A stretch of DNA of 64,000 nucleotides from Bacteroidales bacterium. Its GTDB lineage: Bacteria; Bacteroidota; Bacteroidia; Bacteroidales; VadinHA17. The notes under the pieces were generated by a model. That model was not told the origin of the DNA. It made no database searches and saw only the letters and a list, made by a program, of their open reading frames with translations. Of the stretch, positions 26,062-33,923 are shown piece after piece (the first letter of the stretch is position 1; each line of letters begins with the position of its first letter). The stretch is taken from contig JARKQN010000029.1 in assembly GCA_029974835.1 (NCBI GenBank), positions 45,121-109,120 of the forward strand. The letters are read 5' to 3'. The position numbers and the translations under genes are program-made.

Positions 26062-26236
26062 AATGATTCAAATTTAATTAAAGTTAAATATAAGAATTGA
26101 GTTGTTAATAATTCAGTTTTAATTAAACCCGTTTACCCCCTGTTGTGTTCAGAAAGGCGCTAAAAAAAATTAATCCGATTTCCGTTATTTGCTTCGAATG
26201 GTATTATTTTGTTATCTTAGCCCTAAACAAAAAATT

Positions 26237-27049
26237 ATGATATCACGTCGATCATTTCTGGCAAAAGGAGCTGTGCTGGCAGCAGCGGCAGCTGCAGGTC
26301 AGGTGGCATACGGCACGGGTCTGCAGGAAAACAAACCTTCGGTTCTGAAGGGTAAAAAGGTTCTCTATATCTGGGGCGGATGGATGGGTCATGAACCCGA
26401 CAAGTGCAGGGATATATTTGTGCCGTGGATGGAATCGGAAGGTGCCATTGTTACGGTATCGGATAACCTCGACACCTACGTAAACACAGATCTTAAGCAG
26501 CTTGACCTGATTGTGCAGGTCTGGACAATGGGACAAATCTCGGCAGGTCAGGAGAAGGCTTTGCTGGCAGCCGTGAAGAGCGGTGTCGGAATAGCAGGCT
26601 GGCACGGAGGACTGGGTGACTCGTTCCGTAATAACACCGAATACCAGTTTATGGTCGGCGGACAGTGGGTGGCACACCCGGGCGGCGTAATTGACTACAG
26701 GGTAAATATAATTGACAGGAAAGATCCCGTAACTGCAGGCCTGACCGATTTTGACATGCACTCCGAACAATATTACATGCATGTTGACCCTAATGTAAAA
26801 GTACTGGCCACCACCACCTTTACTGATAAGTATGCATCATGGATTGGCGGAACGGTTATGCCGGTGGCATGGAAAAAAGTTTACGGCAATGGCAGAGTGT
26901 TTTATTCGTCCCTCGGACATGTGGCATCTGATTTTAATGTCCCCCAGGCACTTGAAATTCAGAAAAGAGGAATAAGATGGGCCTCAATGAGTAAATACGA
27001 ACCCATGGAGCCATGGAAGCAGCCCGTTTACAAGGGGGCAAAAAAATAA
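26237..27049 (+). CDS. Tat-exported ThuA domain protein
   Basis: The product (270 aa) has a twin-arginine signal ([19 protein letters not shown]) and a ThuA-like domain. ThuA adopts a type 1 glutamine amidotransferase-like fold with an unclear catalytic role, often near sugar-utilisation genes. Visible family features are [44 protein letters not shown] and [12 protein letters not shown]. The frame opens at 26189, but the ATG at 26237 begins directly at the Tat signal. No sugar genes adjoin it; it is transcribed alone, diverging from tpx and converging on the ProX-like gene. A folded periplasmic protein acting on sugars is an inference. Confidence 0.88.
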   Translation: MISRRSFLAKGAVLAAAAAAGQVAYGTGLQENKPSVLKGKKVLYIWGGWMGHEPDKCRDIFVPWMESEGAIVTVSDNLDTYVNTDLKQLDLIVQVWTMGQISAGQEKALLAAVKSGVGIAGWHGGLGDSFRNNTEYQFMVGGQWVAHPGGVIDYRVNIIDRKDPVTAGLTDFDMHSEQYYMHVDPNVKVLATTTFTDKYASWIGGTVMPVAWKKVYGNGRVFYSSLGHVASDFNVPQALEIQKRGIRWASMSKYEPMEPWKQPVYKGAKK

Positions 27050-27058
27050 TGGAATAGA

Positions 27059-27553
27059 TCAGTCATACATCCTGATAAACTCCCAGGAGTTGCCGAGCGA
27101 CCTGATAAATTTTATCAGGTCGTCTCTTTTTATCACCAGGGTAGCCGTATTTACATTTGGATGGAAGGCAAGTTTGTCATATTCATTGAGTTTTTCATCA
27201 ATGAATACATGCACATGGTGCGACTTGTCGTTTAGCAGGCCGAAAGGTGAAACAGATCCCGGTTCAACGCCAAGATACTGCATTAGCCTGCGGTCGGAGG
27301 CAAAGGTGAGTTTCCCCTGTTTCAGCCTTCTCTCCAGATCGTGAATGTCCAGAAGCCGCCTGTGTTCAAGTATAACGAGATAGTGCCTGTTGCCTTTATG
27401 GTTGCGGAAAAAGATGTTTTTACATTTGCCCGAATCAATATCTTTCCAGTGCAATTCTGCATCAGCTATTGTAGCAACCGGAGGATGCTCGTAATAATCG
27501 AATGAAATGGAAAGCTGTTCAAGCAGGTGATAAAGCTCCGCCTGACCTCTCAT
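27059..27553 (-). CDS. YbaK/ProX family prolyl-tRNA editing protein
   Basis: The 164-residue protein matches stand-alone trans-editing enzymes that hydrolyse mischarged Ala- or Cys-tRNA-Pro. Seen are the N-terminal ISFDYYEHPPVAT, the conserved lysine region KNIFFRNHKGNRHYLVIL, LGVEPGSVSPFGLLND (the GxxS.P.G loop), and NTATLVIKRDDLIKFI. This is the ProXp-ala (PrdX) form rather than YbaK. It is followed closely upstream by the SiaC-like gene (5 bases), so the two may share a transcript. Confidence 0.9.
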   Translation of the reverse strand: MRGQAELYHLLEQLSISFDYYEHPPVATIADAELHWKDIDSGKCKNIFFRNHKGNRHYLVILEHRRLLDIHDLERRLKQGKLTFASDRRLMQYLGVEPGSVSPFGLLNDKSHHVHVFIDEKLNEYDKLAFHPNVNTATLVIKRDDLIKFIRSLGNSWEFIRMYD

Positions 27554-27558
27554 CAGTA

Positions 27559-27966
27559 TCAGTTTTTTGTTTCAACATACCTGAATTCGAGACCTGCAAG
27601 AATTGACAAATCTTCTCCGGCTTCCTTCTGGTCGTAATCCTCCGGGTCGTAGTGCCATTCAATCTCGAGCGGGACATTCTGTTCTTTAAGTTTCCTGAGC
27701 AGGATAAATATATCGTACAGGAATTTTGCACTTGAGGAGTTGAAATAATGAAGGTCAACAACAATCCTCAGAGGATTCCCGGGAGTGAATTTATAATCGC
27801 CTTCAAGGGTGTCACCTACAAATAATTCAAGCCACTCTACGACAGGGTAATACAAAGCCCTGACGTCTTCGGGAGAAGAATTGCCTATGATTGTAAACAA
27901 CCTGTCTTCCGGAGATAAGTTTATTTCAGGGGAAATCGGAGTAGGTTCTATATACAGGCGCTTCAT
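27559..27966 (-). CDS. SiaC family (DUF1987) regulatory phosphoprotein
   Basis: In Pseudomonas aeruginosa SiaC is a small protein whose phosphorylation by the kinase SiaB and dephosphorylation by the phosphatase SiaA controls the diguanylate cyclase SiaD. This 135-residue homologue reads MKRLYIEPTPISPEINLSP and contains VDLHYFNSSSAKFLYDI, where the Ser/Thr cluster includes the phospho-acceptor position. The ATG at 27966 is preferred over an upstream in-frame start at 27993 because MKRLYIEPT is the family's N-terminus. No SiaA, SiaB or SiaD homologue is in the window, so the partner is unknown. Confidence 0.88.
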   Translation of the reverse strand: MKRLYIEPTPISPEINLSPEDRLFTIIGNSSPEDVRALYYPVVEWLELFVGDTLEGDYKFTPGNPLRIVVDLHYFNSSSAKFLYDIFILLRKLKEQNVPLEIEWHYDPEDYDQKEAGEDLSILAGLEFRYVETKN

Positions 27967-28043
27967 TATTAAATTTTTACAAAGGTGCACCAATATTTTC
28001 AGAAAAGCAATAAATTTTTCGGGAGGGAGGCATGGCAGGTTGT

Positions 28044-28523
28044 TCAGGCCTCAAAAAGAGTTTCCTCTTCGGGGTTGTAACCAGTGTCTTCCAGCAACGG
28101 CTCCGTTTTCGAAGCTTCGACAGCAAGCTTATCGCATTTCTCGTTTTCGGGGTTGTTGTTATGACCTTTGATCCAGATAAACCTGACCTTATGCTGCCTG
28201 TAAAGGTTCAGAAATCTTATCCAGAGGTCCCGGTTCTTCTTCTTCCTGAACTGCTTTGATTCCCATTTGAATACCCATCCTTTTTCAACCGCGTCTGCAA
28301 CATATTTTGAATCGGTGAATATTTCAACATCGCTGCCTGGCTTCTTCAGGGCTTCCAGTCCGGCTATTACCGCCATAAGTTCCATCCGGTTATTCGTGGT
28401 AAGCCTGTAGCCGGCCGACAATTCCTTTCTGTACGGACCGCATATGAGAATGGTTCCGTATCCACCGGGTCCGGGGTTGCCGCTGGCAGCACCGTCGGTG
28501 TAAATGGTAATCTTATCGGGCAT
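28044..28523 (-). CDS. rnhA: Ribonuclease HI
   Basis: Degrades the RNA strand of RNA-DNA hybrids, removing R-loops and primers. The 159-residue protein has the catalytic carboxylates D10 (IYTDGAASGNPGPGG), E48 (NRMELMAV), D71 (FTDSKYV) and D131 (NEKCDKLA), and the basic handle region WESKQFRKKKNRDLW, so it is the E. coli type with a handle. Its first 11 bases overlap the end of marC. Confidence 0.96.
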   Translation of the reverse strand: MPDKITIYTDGAASGNPGPGGYGTILICGPYRKELSAGYRLTTNNRMELMAVIAGLEALKKPGSDVEIFTDSKYVADAVEKGWVFKWESKQFRKKKNRDLWIRFLNLYRQHKVRFIWIKGHNNNPENEKCDKLAVEASKTEPLLEDTGYNPEEETLFEA

Positions 28524-29097
28524 TGGGAAGAACTATACCTGTGTTGGTAAGGAAGAGCCTTACTGCGATGGCAAGCAGTATAACGCCGAAAAACTTTTTA
28601 AGGATCAGCAGACCGCCTGCGCCCAGCAATCTCTCAACCTTTGATGTAAGTCTGAGAACTATATAAACAATTATCATGTTCAGCACCAGGGCGATGAAGA
28701 TGTTAATAGTCTGATATTCTGCCTTTATTGAGAGTATTGTGGTAATTGACCCGGCTCCGGCAATAAGGGGGAAAGCTATCGGCACTATTGAACCCCCTCC
28801 CTTGGAATGATACTTGAATATCTCAATACCGAGAACCATTTCCATGCCTATCAGGAAAATGATAAAGGAACCTGCAATGGCAAAAGAGGAAACATCTATT
28901 CCGAAGATGCCCAGCAGGGGACTGCCAATGAAAAGAAAGGCAAAAAAGATTACCGAAGCTGCAATGGTTGCCTTCAGGGGCTCAATGTCCCCGGTCTTTG
29001 ATCTGATATCCAAAATAATAGGGATAGAGCCCGGAATGTCAATTATGGCAAAGAGAACCATAAAAGCTGCGGCTATTTCAAACAGACTTAAATGCAT
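28513..29097 (-). CDS. MarC family integral membrane protein
   Basis: A 194-residue protein with six predicted membrane segments of the MarC/UPF0056 family, whose transport substrate is unknown. Seen are IPGSIPIILDIRSKTG after the first segment, a conserved GxxLLGIFGI segment, and VPIAFPLIAGAGSITTIL. The ATG at 29097 is preferred; the frame continues to a TTG at 29115. A TAAATTTG promoter-like element lies at 29113-29120. Despite the name, a role in multiple antibiotic resistance is not supported for the family. Confidence 0.92.
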   Translation of the reverse strand: MHLSLFEIAAAFMVLFAIIDIPGSIPIILDIRSKTGDIEPLKATIAASVIFFAFLFIGSPLLGIFGIDVSSFAIAGSFIIFLIGMEMVLGIEIFKYHSKGGGSIVPIAFPLIAGAGSITTILSIKAEYQTINIFIALVLNMIIVYIVLRLTSKVERLLGAGGLLILKKFFGVILLAIAVRLFLTNTGIVLPNAR

Positions 29098-29112
29098 AAC
29101 TGAAATTTGCGG

Positions 29113-29120
29113 CAAATTTA
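29113..29120 (-). promoter_or_regulatory. Bacteroidota -7 element TAAATTTG ahead of marC-rnhA
   Basis: The minus strand reads TAAATTTG, a TAnnTTTG match 15 bases before the marC ATG at 29097. It is in AT-rich sequence, so a chance match is possible. Confidence 0.35.
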
Positions 29121-29168
29121 CGGAGAAATAATCATATAGCCCTCAACATTCTGAAATCAGTTATTTCC

Positions 29169-29525
29169 TTATGCCTTCCTTGTCAGTTTTACACTCACCG
29201 ATGCAGTTTTCCCGCCAAGGGGGGGATTAATCTTTGAAACCTTTACGGTTGCACTGACTATGCCGGTCATTTCCGAAAAGAGGGCGTCGAGTATCCTGGA
29301 TGCAATATTCTCCAGCAGATTTGACCTCCGGTCCATCTGGGTTCGCACAATCTCATAGGCTTTCTGGTAATCGACTGCATCGTTCAGATTGTCTGTTTGT
29401 GAAGGCCTGCTCATATCGGTCTCAATCGTGAGGTCCACCAGGAACCTGTTTCCCACAATCTGCTCCTCGGGGTAGTGACCGTGAAAGGAGTAAAACTCCA
29501 TGCCCTCAATATTGATATATCCCAT
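29169..29525 (-). CDS. folB: Dihydroneopterin aldolase
   Basis: FolB cleaves 7,8-dihydroneopterin to 6-hydroxymethyl-7,8-dihydropterin in folate synthesis. The 118-residue protein is of normal length and shows the family pattern: INIEGMEFYSFHGHYPEEQIVGNRFLVDL, DAVDYQKAYEIV, LLENIASRILDALF and the C-terminal VKVSKINPPLGGKTASVSVKL. It is monocistronic here, separated from marC by 71 bases and divergent from glnS. Confidence 0.95.
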   Translation of the reverse strand: MGYINIEGMEFYSFHGHYPEEQIVGNRFLVDLTIETDMSRPSQTDNLNDAVDYQKAYEIVRTQMDRRSNLLENIASRILDALFSEMTGIVSATVKVSKINPPLGGKTASVSVKLTRKA

Positions 29526-29834
29526 AATAATTAGTTAATCAGTGTTTTAGCTTACTAAGAAAAGTCTTTTTATGATGAAATTTTTATTCGGCATGCTGGG
29601 TTAAAGAAAAAAATAATCCGGGTAACATGTTTCAGCGACGATAATATACCGTTCAAAAGTAAATAATATAAATAAATTGATGAAAAGGTTACCCGGCAAA
29701 CGAAATTATTGCTTAATGGTTGAAATCATTAATTGTTATTTTAAACCCCGGAGTGTCTCATAAAGTAAGAGAATATTTCCGTGATCTCTTTTGAGATGGT
29801 TTTTGTTGTAATTTTGTAGCTCAAAAACCAGAGG
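29526..29834. other. Divergent intergenic region between folB and glnS
   Basis: This 309-base AT-rich stretch holds the divergent starts of folB and glnS. The only feature I can support is the glnS promoter at its right end. I see no RNA gene, strong hairpin or open frame with coding character. Confidence 0.6.
29790..29816 (+). promoter_or_regulatory. Promoter of glnS (TTTG ... TAATTTTG)
   Basis: A -33 TTTG at 29790-29793 and an exact -7 TAATTTTG at 29809-29816 are separated by 15 bases, and the element ends 18 bases before the glnS ATG at 29835. The same two-part arrangement is seen before tRNA-Gln. Confidence 0.6.
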
Positions 29835-31538
29835 ATGAGTGAAGAAATAAAAAATCAGACCGGTGAAACAAAAGGCGGCATAAGTTTCATCGAACAGATA
29901 ATAATTGATGATCTTAAGGATGGGAAAAACGGAGGTAAAATCATCACACGATTTCCTCCCGAACCTAACGGATACCTTCATATCGGACATGCAAAGGCAA
30001 TATGCCTCGATTTCGGGATGGCCCTTAAATACGGCGGCAAATGCAACCTGAGATTTGACGACACCAACCCCGAGAAGGAGGATGTGGAATATGTCGACTC
30101 AATTAAGGAGGATATCCGCTGGCTTGGGTTTGACTGGGAAGACCGCGAATATTACGCCTCGGATTATTTCGGCAGGCTTTTCGGCTTCGCTGTTGATCTG
30201 ATTAAAAGGGGGCTGGCCTATGTCGACGATCAGCCTGCAGAAGTTATTTCGGAACAGAGAGGAACCCCTACCAGGCCCGGGACGGAGAGCCCTTACAGAA
30301 ACCGGTCTGTTGAGGAAAACCTTGATCTTTTCGAAAGGATGAACAGGGGGGAGTTTGAAGAAGGAAGCCGCGTCCTCAGGGCAAAAATAGACATGACTTC
30401 TCCCAACATGCATATGCGCGATCCGATAATTTACCGGATACTTAAAACGCCGCACCACCGTACCGGTACAACCTGGAATGTTTATCCCATGTACGATTTT
30501 GCCCATGGCCAGTGCGATTATTTTGAAGGCGTGACACATTCGCTCTGCACCCTCGAATTTGAGGTGCACAGACCTCTGTACGACTGGTTCGTTGATCAGC
30601 TTATGACAGGCGATTACAGGCCCCGGCAGATTGAATTTAACCGGCTCAACCTCACTTACACGGTGATGAGCAAGCGAAGGCTGCTGGAACTGGTTCAGGA
30701 AGGACGTGTCTCCGGCTGGGACGACCCGCGTATGCCTACCCTTTGCGGATTGAGAAGAAGAGGATACACACCCGAATCAATCAAGAAATTCATCGACCTG
30801 ATAGGATACACAAAATTTGAAGCAATCAATGATATTTCGCTCCTGGAACATGCTGTCAGGGAAGATCTTAACCTGCGGGCTCCCAGGGTATTCGGAGTCC
30901 TTAACCCTGTTAAGATCATTATTACAAACTATCCGGAGGGTACAACAGAAGAGGTTCGGGTCGGGAATAATCCTGAAGATCCTTCCGCAGGAACAAGGAC
31001 GGTACCATTCTGCCGTGAATTGTATATTGAAAGGGATGATTTCATGGAGTCGCCTGTTCCGAAATATTTCAGGCTATATCCGGGAAACGAGGTAAGGCTG
31101 AAAGGGGCATATATTATTAAATGCGAAGGATTCAGAAAGAATGCCACTACGGGTGAAATTGAAGAGATACACTGCACCTACGATCCCGCGTCACGGAGCG
31201 GCGATCCCTCTTCAAACAGGAAGGTAAAGGCTACTATTCACTGGGTTTCTGCCCTTCATGCCATTGAAGCAGAGGTAAGGCTTTACGACCGCCTCTTCAG
31301 TCATGAAGACCCGGCCGGCCAGAAAGACCATGATTTCAGGGAATTTCTAAATCCCGACTCCCTGAAAGTGCTTAATAACTGCAAACTGGAACCATCACTC
31401 TCAAAGGCAGAGCCCGGCAGTAAATTTCAGTTTCAGCGCGTGGGATACTTCTGCGTCGACCCTGACTCTTCAAATGATAAACTTGTCTTTAACAGGACTG
31501 TTCCCCTGAAGGATACATGGGAGAAGGTGAAGAAATAA
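29835..31538 (+). CDS. glnS: Glutaminyl-tRNA synthetase
   Basis: Charges tRNA-Gln with glutamine directly, so this organism does not depend only on the GatCAB transamidation route. The 567-residue protein has the class I HIGH motif in [18 protein letters not shown], the KMSKS equivalent in [13 protein letters not shown], and the GlnRS-type [19 protein letters not shown] and the ending beta-barrel anticodon-binding domain ([12 protein letters not shown]). All parts are intact. A tRNA-Gln gene lies 1.7 kb downstream. Confidence 0.98.
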   Translation: MSEEIKNQTGETKGGISFIEQIIIDDLKDGKNGGKIITRFPPEPNGYLHIGHAKAICLDFGMALKYGGKCNLRFDDTNPEKEDVEYVDSIKEDIRWLGFDWEDREYYASDYFGRLFGFAVDLIKRGLAYVDDQPAEVISEQRGTPTRPGTESPYRNRSVEENLDLFERMNRGEFEEGSRVLRAKIDMTSPNMHMRDPIIYRILKTPHHRTGTTWNVYPMYDFAHGQCDYFEGVTHSLCTLEFEVHRPLYDWFVDQLMTGDYRPRQIEFNRLNLTYTVMSKRRLLELVQEGRVSGWDDPRMPTLCGLRRRGYTPESIKKFIDLIGYTKFEAINDISLLEHAVREDLNLRAPRVFGVLNPVKIIITNYPEGTTEEVRVGNNPEDPSAGTRTVPFCRELYIERDDFMESPVPKYFRLYPGNEVRLKGAYIIKCEGFRKNATTGEIEEIHCTYDPASRSGDPSSNRKVKATIHWVSALHAIEAEVRLYDRLFSHEDPAGQKDHDFREFLNPDSLKVLNNCKLEPSLSKAEPGSKFQFQRVGYFCVDPDSSNDKLVFNRTVPLKDTWEKVKK

Positions 31539-31635
31539 GTCGCAAAGGACAATAGTCGTTCACCTTTCCTCTCTCCTGAAGGTCCTGTCTGATGATGAAG
31601 GCCGCCTGAGCCTGAATAAACGGACAGGTTATTTA

Positions 31636-33018
31636 TTAAGGCAAAGTATAGTAAATAATTAGCATCGGCCTGAGGGCGATATTCGGGTGATCGCTCGAGG
31701 CAAACCTGAATCCGGGGAAGCTGTTTTCCGGAATGAGTTTGAATTTGATGCCGTGATTCGGCATATCAGTAACATTTACAGGTACAAAAAGCCTGGTTAC
31801 ATCCAGTTCGATAAAGTTGACGTTTCTTACAAACGGATATACCAGAACCTGGTTAAGTTCTGTCGAGGCGGGCTGGTTGTTCCATGTCACTTTATATTCA
31901 TCCCATGGTTCTGTAACCTGCTGAAGAACACCTCCGGTAAACCTTCCTGTATTGGCAAGCAGGGTGCTGTCGAACGGAACAGGAACCTCGTAGGAAAGCC
32001 TTAACATAACCTTTCTTATTGTGGCAGATTTGGGAAGCTGGTTCAGGTTGAAGAAAATAAGACTTCTGTTAAGCCGCATAACGGTAAGAACCGGTTCAGA
32101 AAGGAAAGTAGCCTCAAAATATTTATGATCACCGAAATTCTGATCGGGCTGCAGGTTGCTTATCATTGCATCTTTTCCTGCCTCCGGCCCGGGCTGAAGT
32201 ACCAGCTTCAGAGGTTCGGTGCTTTCATAAGGTATTTTAAGGATAAGAGGCGACTCTTTGGTTGTTTCGAGCAGACGCTTAAGCCCTATTTCCATCTTAA
32301 CAGGTTTAAACCCTTCCTTTTCAACAAGGAATATATAAACATCGGATCTTCTTACAATCAGCCTGTTAGGTCCGGCAGTGAGTTTAAAGGAATATGACCA
32401 TCCGTCGCGGGCAAAGACGGTAAGTTTTGCTTCGGTAAAAGGAGGGAAAGGTGCCATGATCATCGGGTTGTCGATTACCGCAGCTGTCCAGAAGGAGACA
32501 GGGGTTATTACGGCTATTCCGAAGCTTACATAACCGAACTGTTCGGGGGAAACTTCTCCCACTTTGAGAACCTCGGCCACTACCTGGTTCACAGTACCCG
32601 GGGCTACCCTGAAAGGTACCGGCAGGGGTTTCCGCGCAAGGTATGCCATCGGCGAGCCGGCGACAGGCGTGGCATAAACGACTGCACCTGAAGGATTGAT
32701 TACAAGAAATTTGACAAGCTTATATTCCCCGGCAGGGATTTCAATTTTTTCGCTTATCAGCCCGGTGCCGAAAGTATAAACAGGTATGAGTTTATCGGTT
32801 AGAACTGGTTTACCTGCAAGATCCTCTACGGAAACCATGAGCTGGTAGGCCGGGGGAAGTGAATCGGCCATAAGTCCCGATTTGGTACCCGTTTCCTCAT
32901 CAGGAACGGCAAGAGCAAATTCGAGGGTGCCTTTCTCTGCATTATTTTCGCATGAAAATAAGGCAGCCAGAGCAAAAGTTATAAAACCTGCCTGCAGGAT
33001 TCTTAATCTTCTTTTCAT
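31636..33018 (-). CDS. Lipoprotein with C-terminal DNRLRE (CBM-like) domain
   Basis: The 460-residue protein has a lipoprotein signal ending ALFSC with C23. Residues about 30-265 form beta-rich domains: a DUF4382-like start (GTLEFALAVPDE, ISEKIEIPAGEYKLVKFLVINPSG) and a PEGA-like part (VFLVEKEGFKPVKMEI-like pattern, here YIFLVEKEGFKPV). The C-terminal 180 residues match DNRLRE domains: AMISNLQPDQNFGDHKYFEA, LIFFNLNQLPKSATIRKVMLRL, WDEYKVTWNNQP, and NHGIKFKL. DNRLRE domains occur in cell-surface and carbohydrate-binding proteins. An outer-membrane surface lipoprotein is inferred; the ligand is unknown. It is transcribed alone. Confidence 0.82.
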   Translation of the reverse strand: MKRRLRILQAGFITFALAALFSCENNAEKGTLEFALAVPDEETGTKSGLMADSLPPAYQLMVSVEDLAGKPVLTDKLIPVYTFGTGLISEKIEIPAGEYKLVKFLVINPSGAVVYATPVAGSPMAYLARKPLPVPFRVAPGTVNQVVAEVLKVGEVSPEQFGYVSFGIAVITPVSFWTAAVIDNPMIMAPFPPFTEAKLTVFARDGWSYSFKLTAGPNRLIVRRSDVYIFLVEKEGFKPVKMEIGLKRLLETTKESPLILKIPYESTEPLKLVLQPGPEAGKDAMISNLQPDQNFGDHKYFEATFLSEPVLTVMRLNRSLIFFNLNQLPKSATIRKVMLRLSYEVPVPFDSTLLANTGRFTGGVLQQVTEPWDEYKVTWNNQPASTELNQVLVYPFVRNVNFIELDVTRLFVPVNVTDMPNHGIKFKLIPENSFPGFRFASSDHPNIALRPMLIIYYTLP

Positions 33019-33086
33019 GGCTATCAGGTTAAGTTAATTATCAATAGTTTAACTTAAAAATAAGACAAAAATTGTGCCGGAATGGT

Positions 33087-33111
33087 TGCAGAAAAAACCG
33101 GATTTTCTGCA
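33087..33111. repeat. Perfect 9-bp inverted repeat (hairpin)
   Basis: TGCAGAAAA at 33087-33095 and TTTTCTGCA at 33103-33111 form a perfect stem with a 7-base loop. It lies 70 bases upstream of the DNRLRE lipoprotein start. There is no following T-run on the plus strand, so it is not an obvious terminator; an operator or an mRNA leader hairpin is possible. Confidence 0.4.
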
Positions 33112-33197
33112 GGTCTCCGGTCTTTAGGGTTTAAGTCGGGAAATATTCAGACCCGTCTGCTTACTCTTGCACAGTAGGAAGGCAATGCAGTTGCAGG

Positions 33198-33225
33198 TTT
33201 GCGAGATAAAAAATTATTATATTTG
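33198..33225 (+). promoter_or_regulatory. Promoter of tRNA-Gln (TTTG ... TATATTTG)
   Basis: TTTG at 33198-33201 and TATATTTG at 33218-33225 are separated by 16 bases, an exact match to the Bacteroidota -33/-7 pattern. The tRNA begins 11 bases after the -7 element. This is the best-formed promoter in the window. Confidence 0.72.
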
Positions 33226-33236
33226 CAGCCTCATAT

Positions 33237-33309
33237 TGCTCCGTGGTGTAATTGGCAACACGTCTGACTCTGGATCAGAAAAGTTCAGGTTCGAGCCCTG
33301 ACGGAGCAA
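33237..33309 (+). tRNA. tRNA-Gln, anticodon CUG
   Basis: The acceptor stem pairs TGCTCCG (33237-33243) with CGGAGCA (33302-33308), discriminator A at 33309. The anticodon stem TCTGA/TCAGA encloses the 7-base loop CTCTGGA, with anticodon CTG, so the tRNA decodes CAG. The T arm includes GGTTCGAGCCC. CCA is not encoded. It follows a clear promoter and is followed by a terminator hairpin. This is the only tRNA I see in the window. Confidence 0.95.
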
Positions 33310-33314
33310 CCCGG

Positions 33315-33340
33315 ATGCCGGTTCTTCAGCCGGCATTTTC
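33315..33340 (+). terminator. Rho-independent terminator of tRNA-Gln
   Basis: ATGCCGG (33315-33321) pairs with CCGGCAT (33330-33336) around an 8-base loop and is followed by TTTTC. It begins 6 bases after the tRNA. Confidence 0.75.
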
Positions 33341-33350
33341 ATTTAGCGAT

Positions 33351-33403
33351 GTCAGGGCGAGAAGTTTACCCCGCCGGAGAATACGAAGGCGGGGAGCCCT
33401 GAC
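33351..33403. repeat. Nested inverted repeat adjoining the tRNA-end copy
   Basis: An outer pair GTCAGGGC (33351-33358) and GCCCTGAC (33396-33403) encloses an inner pair CCCCGCC (33369-33375) and GGCGGGG (33388-33394). The two stems can stack into one long GC-rich hairpin with an internal bulge on one side. The right outer arm is part of the duplicated tRNA 3' end. Confidence 0.65.
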
Positions 33404-33410
33404 GGAGCAA
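33394..33410 (+). repeat. 17-bp direct copy of the tRNA-Gln 3' end
   Basis: GAGCCCTGACGGAGCAA here is identical to the tRNA-Gln T-arm and acceptor end at 33293-33309, 101 bases upstream. Duplicated tRNA 3' ends are typical of integration (att) sites or of decayed tandem tRNA copies. No integrase gene is between or near them. Confidence 0.7.
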
Positions 33411-33437
33411 AAGGCAACCCGCGGTAGCGGGCTTTTT
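33411..33437 (+). terminator. Second terminator-like hairpin behind the tRNA-end copy
   Basis: CCCGC (33418-33422) pairs with GCGGG (33427-33431) around GGTA, preceded by an A-rich stretch and followed by CTTTTT. Its place directly after the tRNA-end copy mirrors the terminator behind the true tRNA. Confidence 0.6.
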
Positions 33438-33552
33438 GTTCAGGGAAAAAAAGGTCTGATTTTTCACTTTTTACAGAATTAATTTTTTCGGACCCCCGGG
33501 CCCCCTTTTTTGCCTCACCCCCTCGGTCCCCCTCCCGTATGTTTGTGTATCG

Positions 33553-33923
33553 TCCTAAAAAAAGTTGACAGTTTTTATTCTTAATACTGATATAAGTTTA
33601 CATTTTTCTTATTTTTTCAGTAGTGTCCGGATAAAATTCCAAATGGCTCATAAGATGCTAATCAATAGTTAATTGTATAACTCCCATAGTAGCAAGGTAT
33701 GAAATCGAAATATTCGTCAGTCTGAATCTGAATGCCATTTTCTGATTTTTCATGTACTCACCCCCTGCCTTCGCAAGGCTCAGGCTTCCCCCTCTCTACG
33801 CCGTAGAGAGGGGGATTGAGGGGGTGAGTTCGTGTTGAACCGGAGTAATAAGGAACAGCTACTTATCGGATTGCGGGTTTTTATCCGGATTCTAATGATA
33901 TTTTTTGTCAACCTATTTCAGGA
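33553..33923. repeat. Nested inverted-repeat element, possible IS-derived remnant or MITE
   Basis: TCCTAAAAAAAGTTGACA (33553-33570) has an inverted near-copy at 33906-33923, matching in 15 of 18 positions. Inside it, TCCGGATAAAA (33626-33636) has a perfect inverted copy at 33879-33889. Between these lies the palindrome at 33756-33829. The outer sequence resembles ends of IS3-type elements, from memory only, and no transposase fragment is visible in about 370 bases. Origin is therefore uncertain; the pairing itself is directly seen. Confidence 0.5.
33756..33829. repeat. REP-like three-hairpin palindrome
   Basis: ACTCACCCCC (33756-33765) pairs with GGGGGTGAGT (33820-33829). Within it are a 12-bp perfect hairpin, CCCCCTCTCTAC (33788-33799) with GTAGAGAGGGGG (33803-33814), and a small one, GCCTT (33767-33771) with AAGGC (33775-33779). 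Together they can fold as a three-way junction. A CTCACCCCCT copy also lies at 33514-33523. Confidence 0.7.

Noticed and set aside
31636..33018. T9SS cargo protein candidates in the window
   Set aside because: This lipoprotein, the FISUMP lipoprotein, and the M28 and C1 peptidases were checked at their C-termini. None ends in a T9SS-type C-terminal domain, and two carry lipoprotein signals instead.
33252..33482. Open frame running through tRNA-Gln
   Set aside because: It overlaps the tRNA and two terminators and has no coding character, so it is a chance frame.
33351..33923. CRISPR array
   Set aside because: The repeats are inverted rather than direct and regularly spaced, and no cas gene is present.
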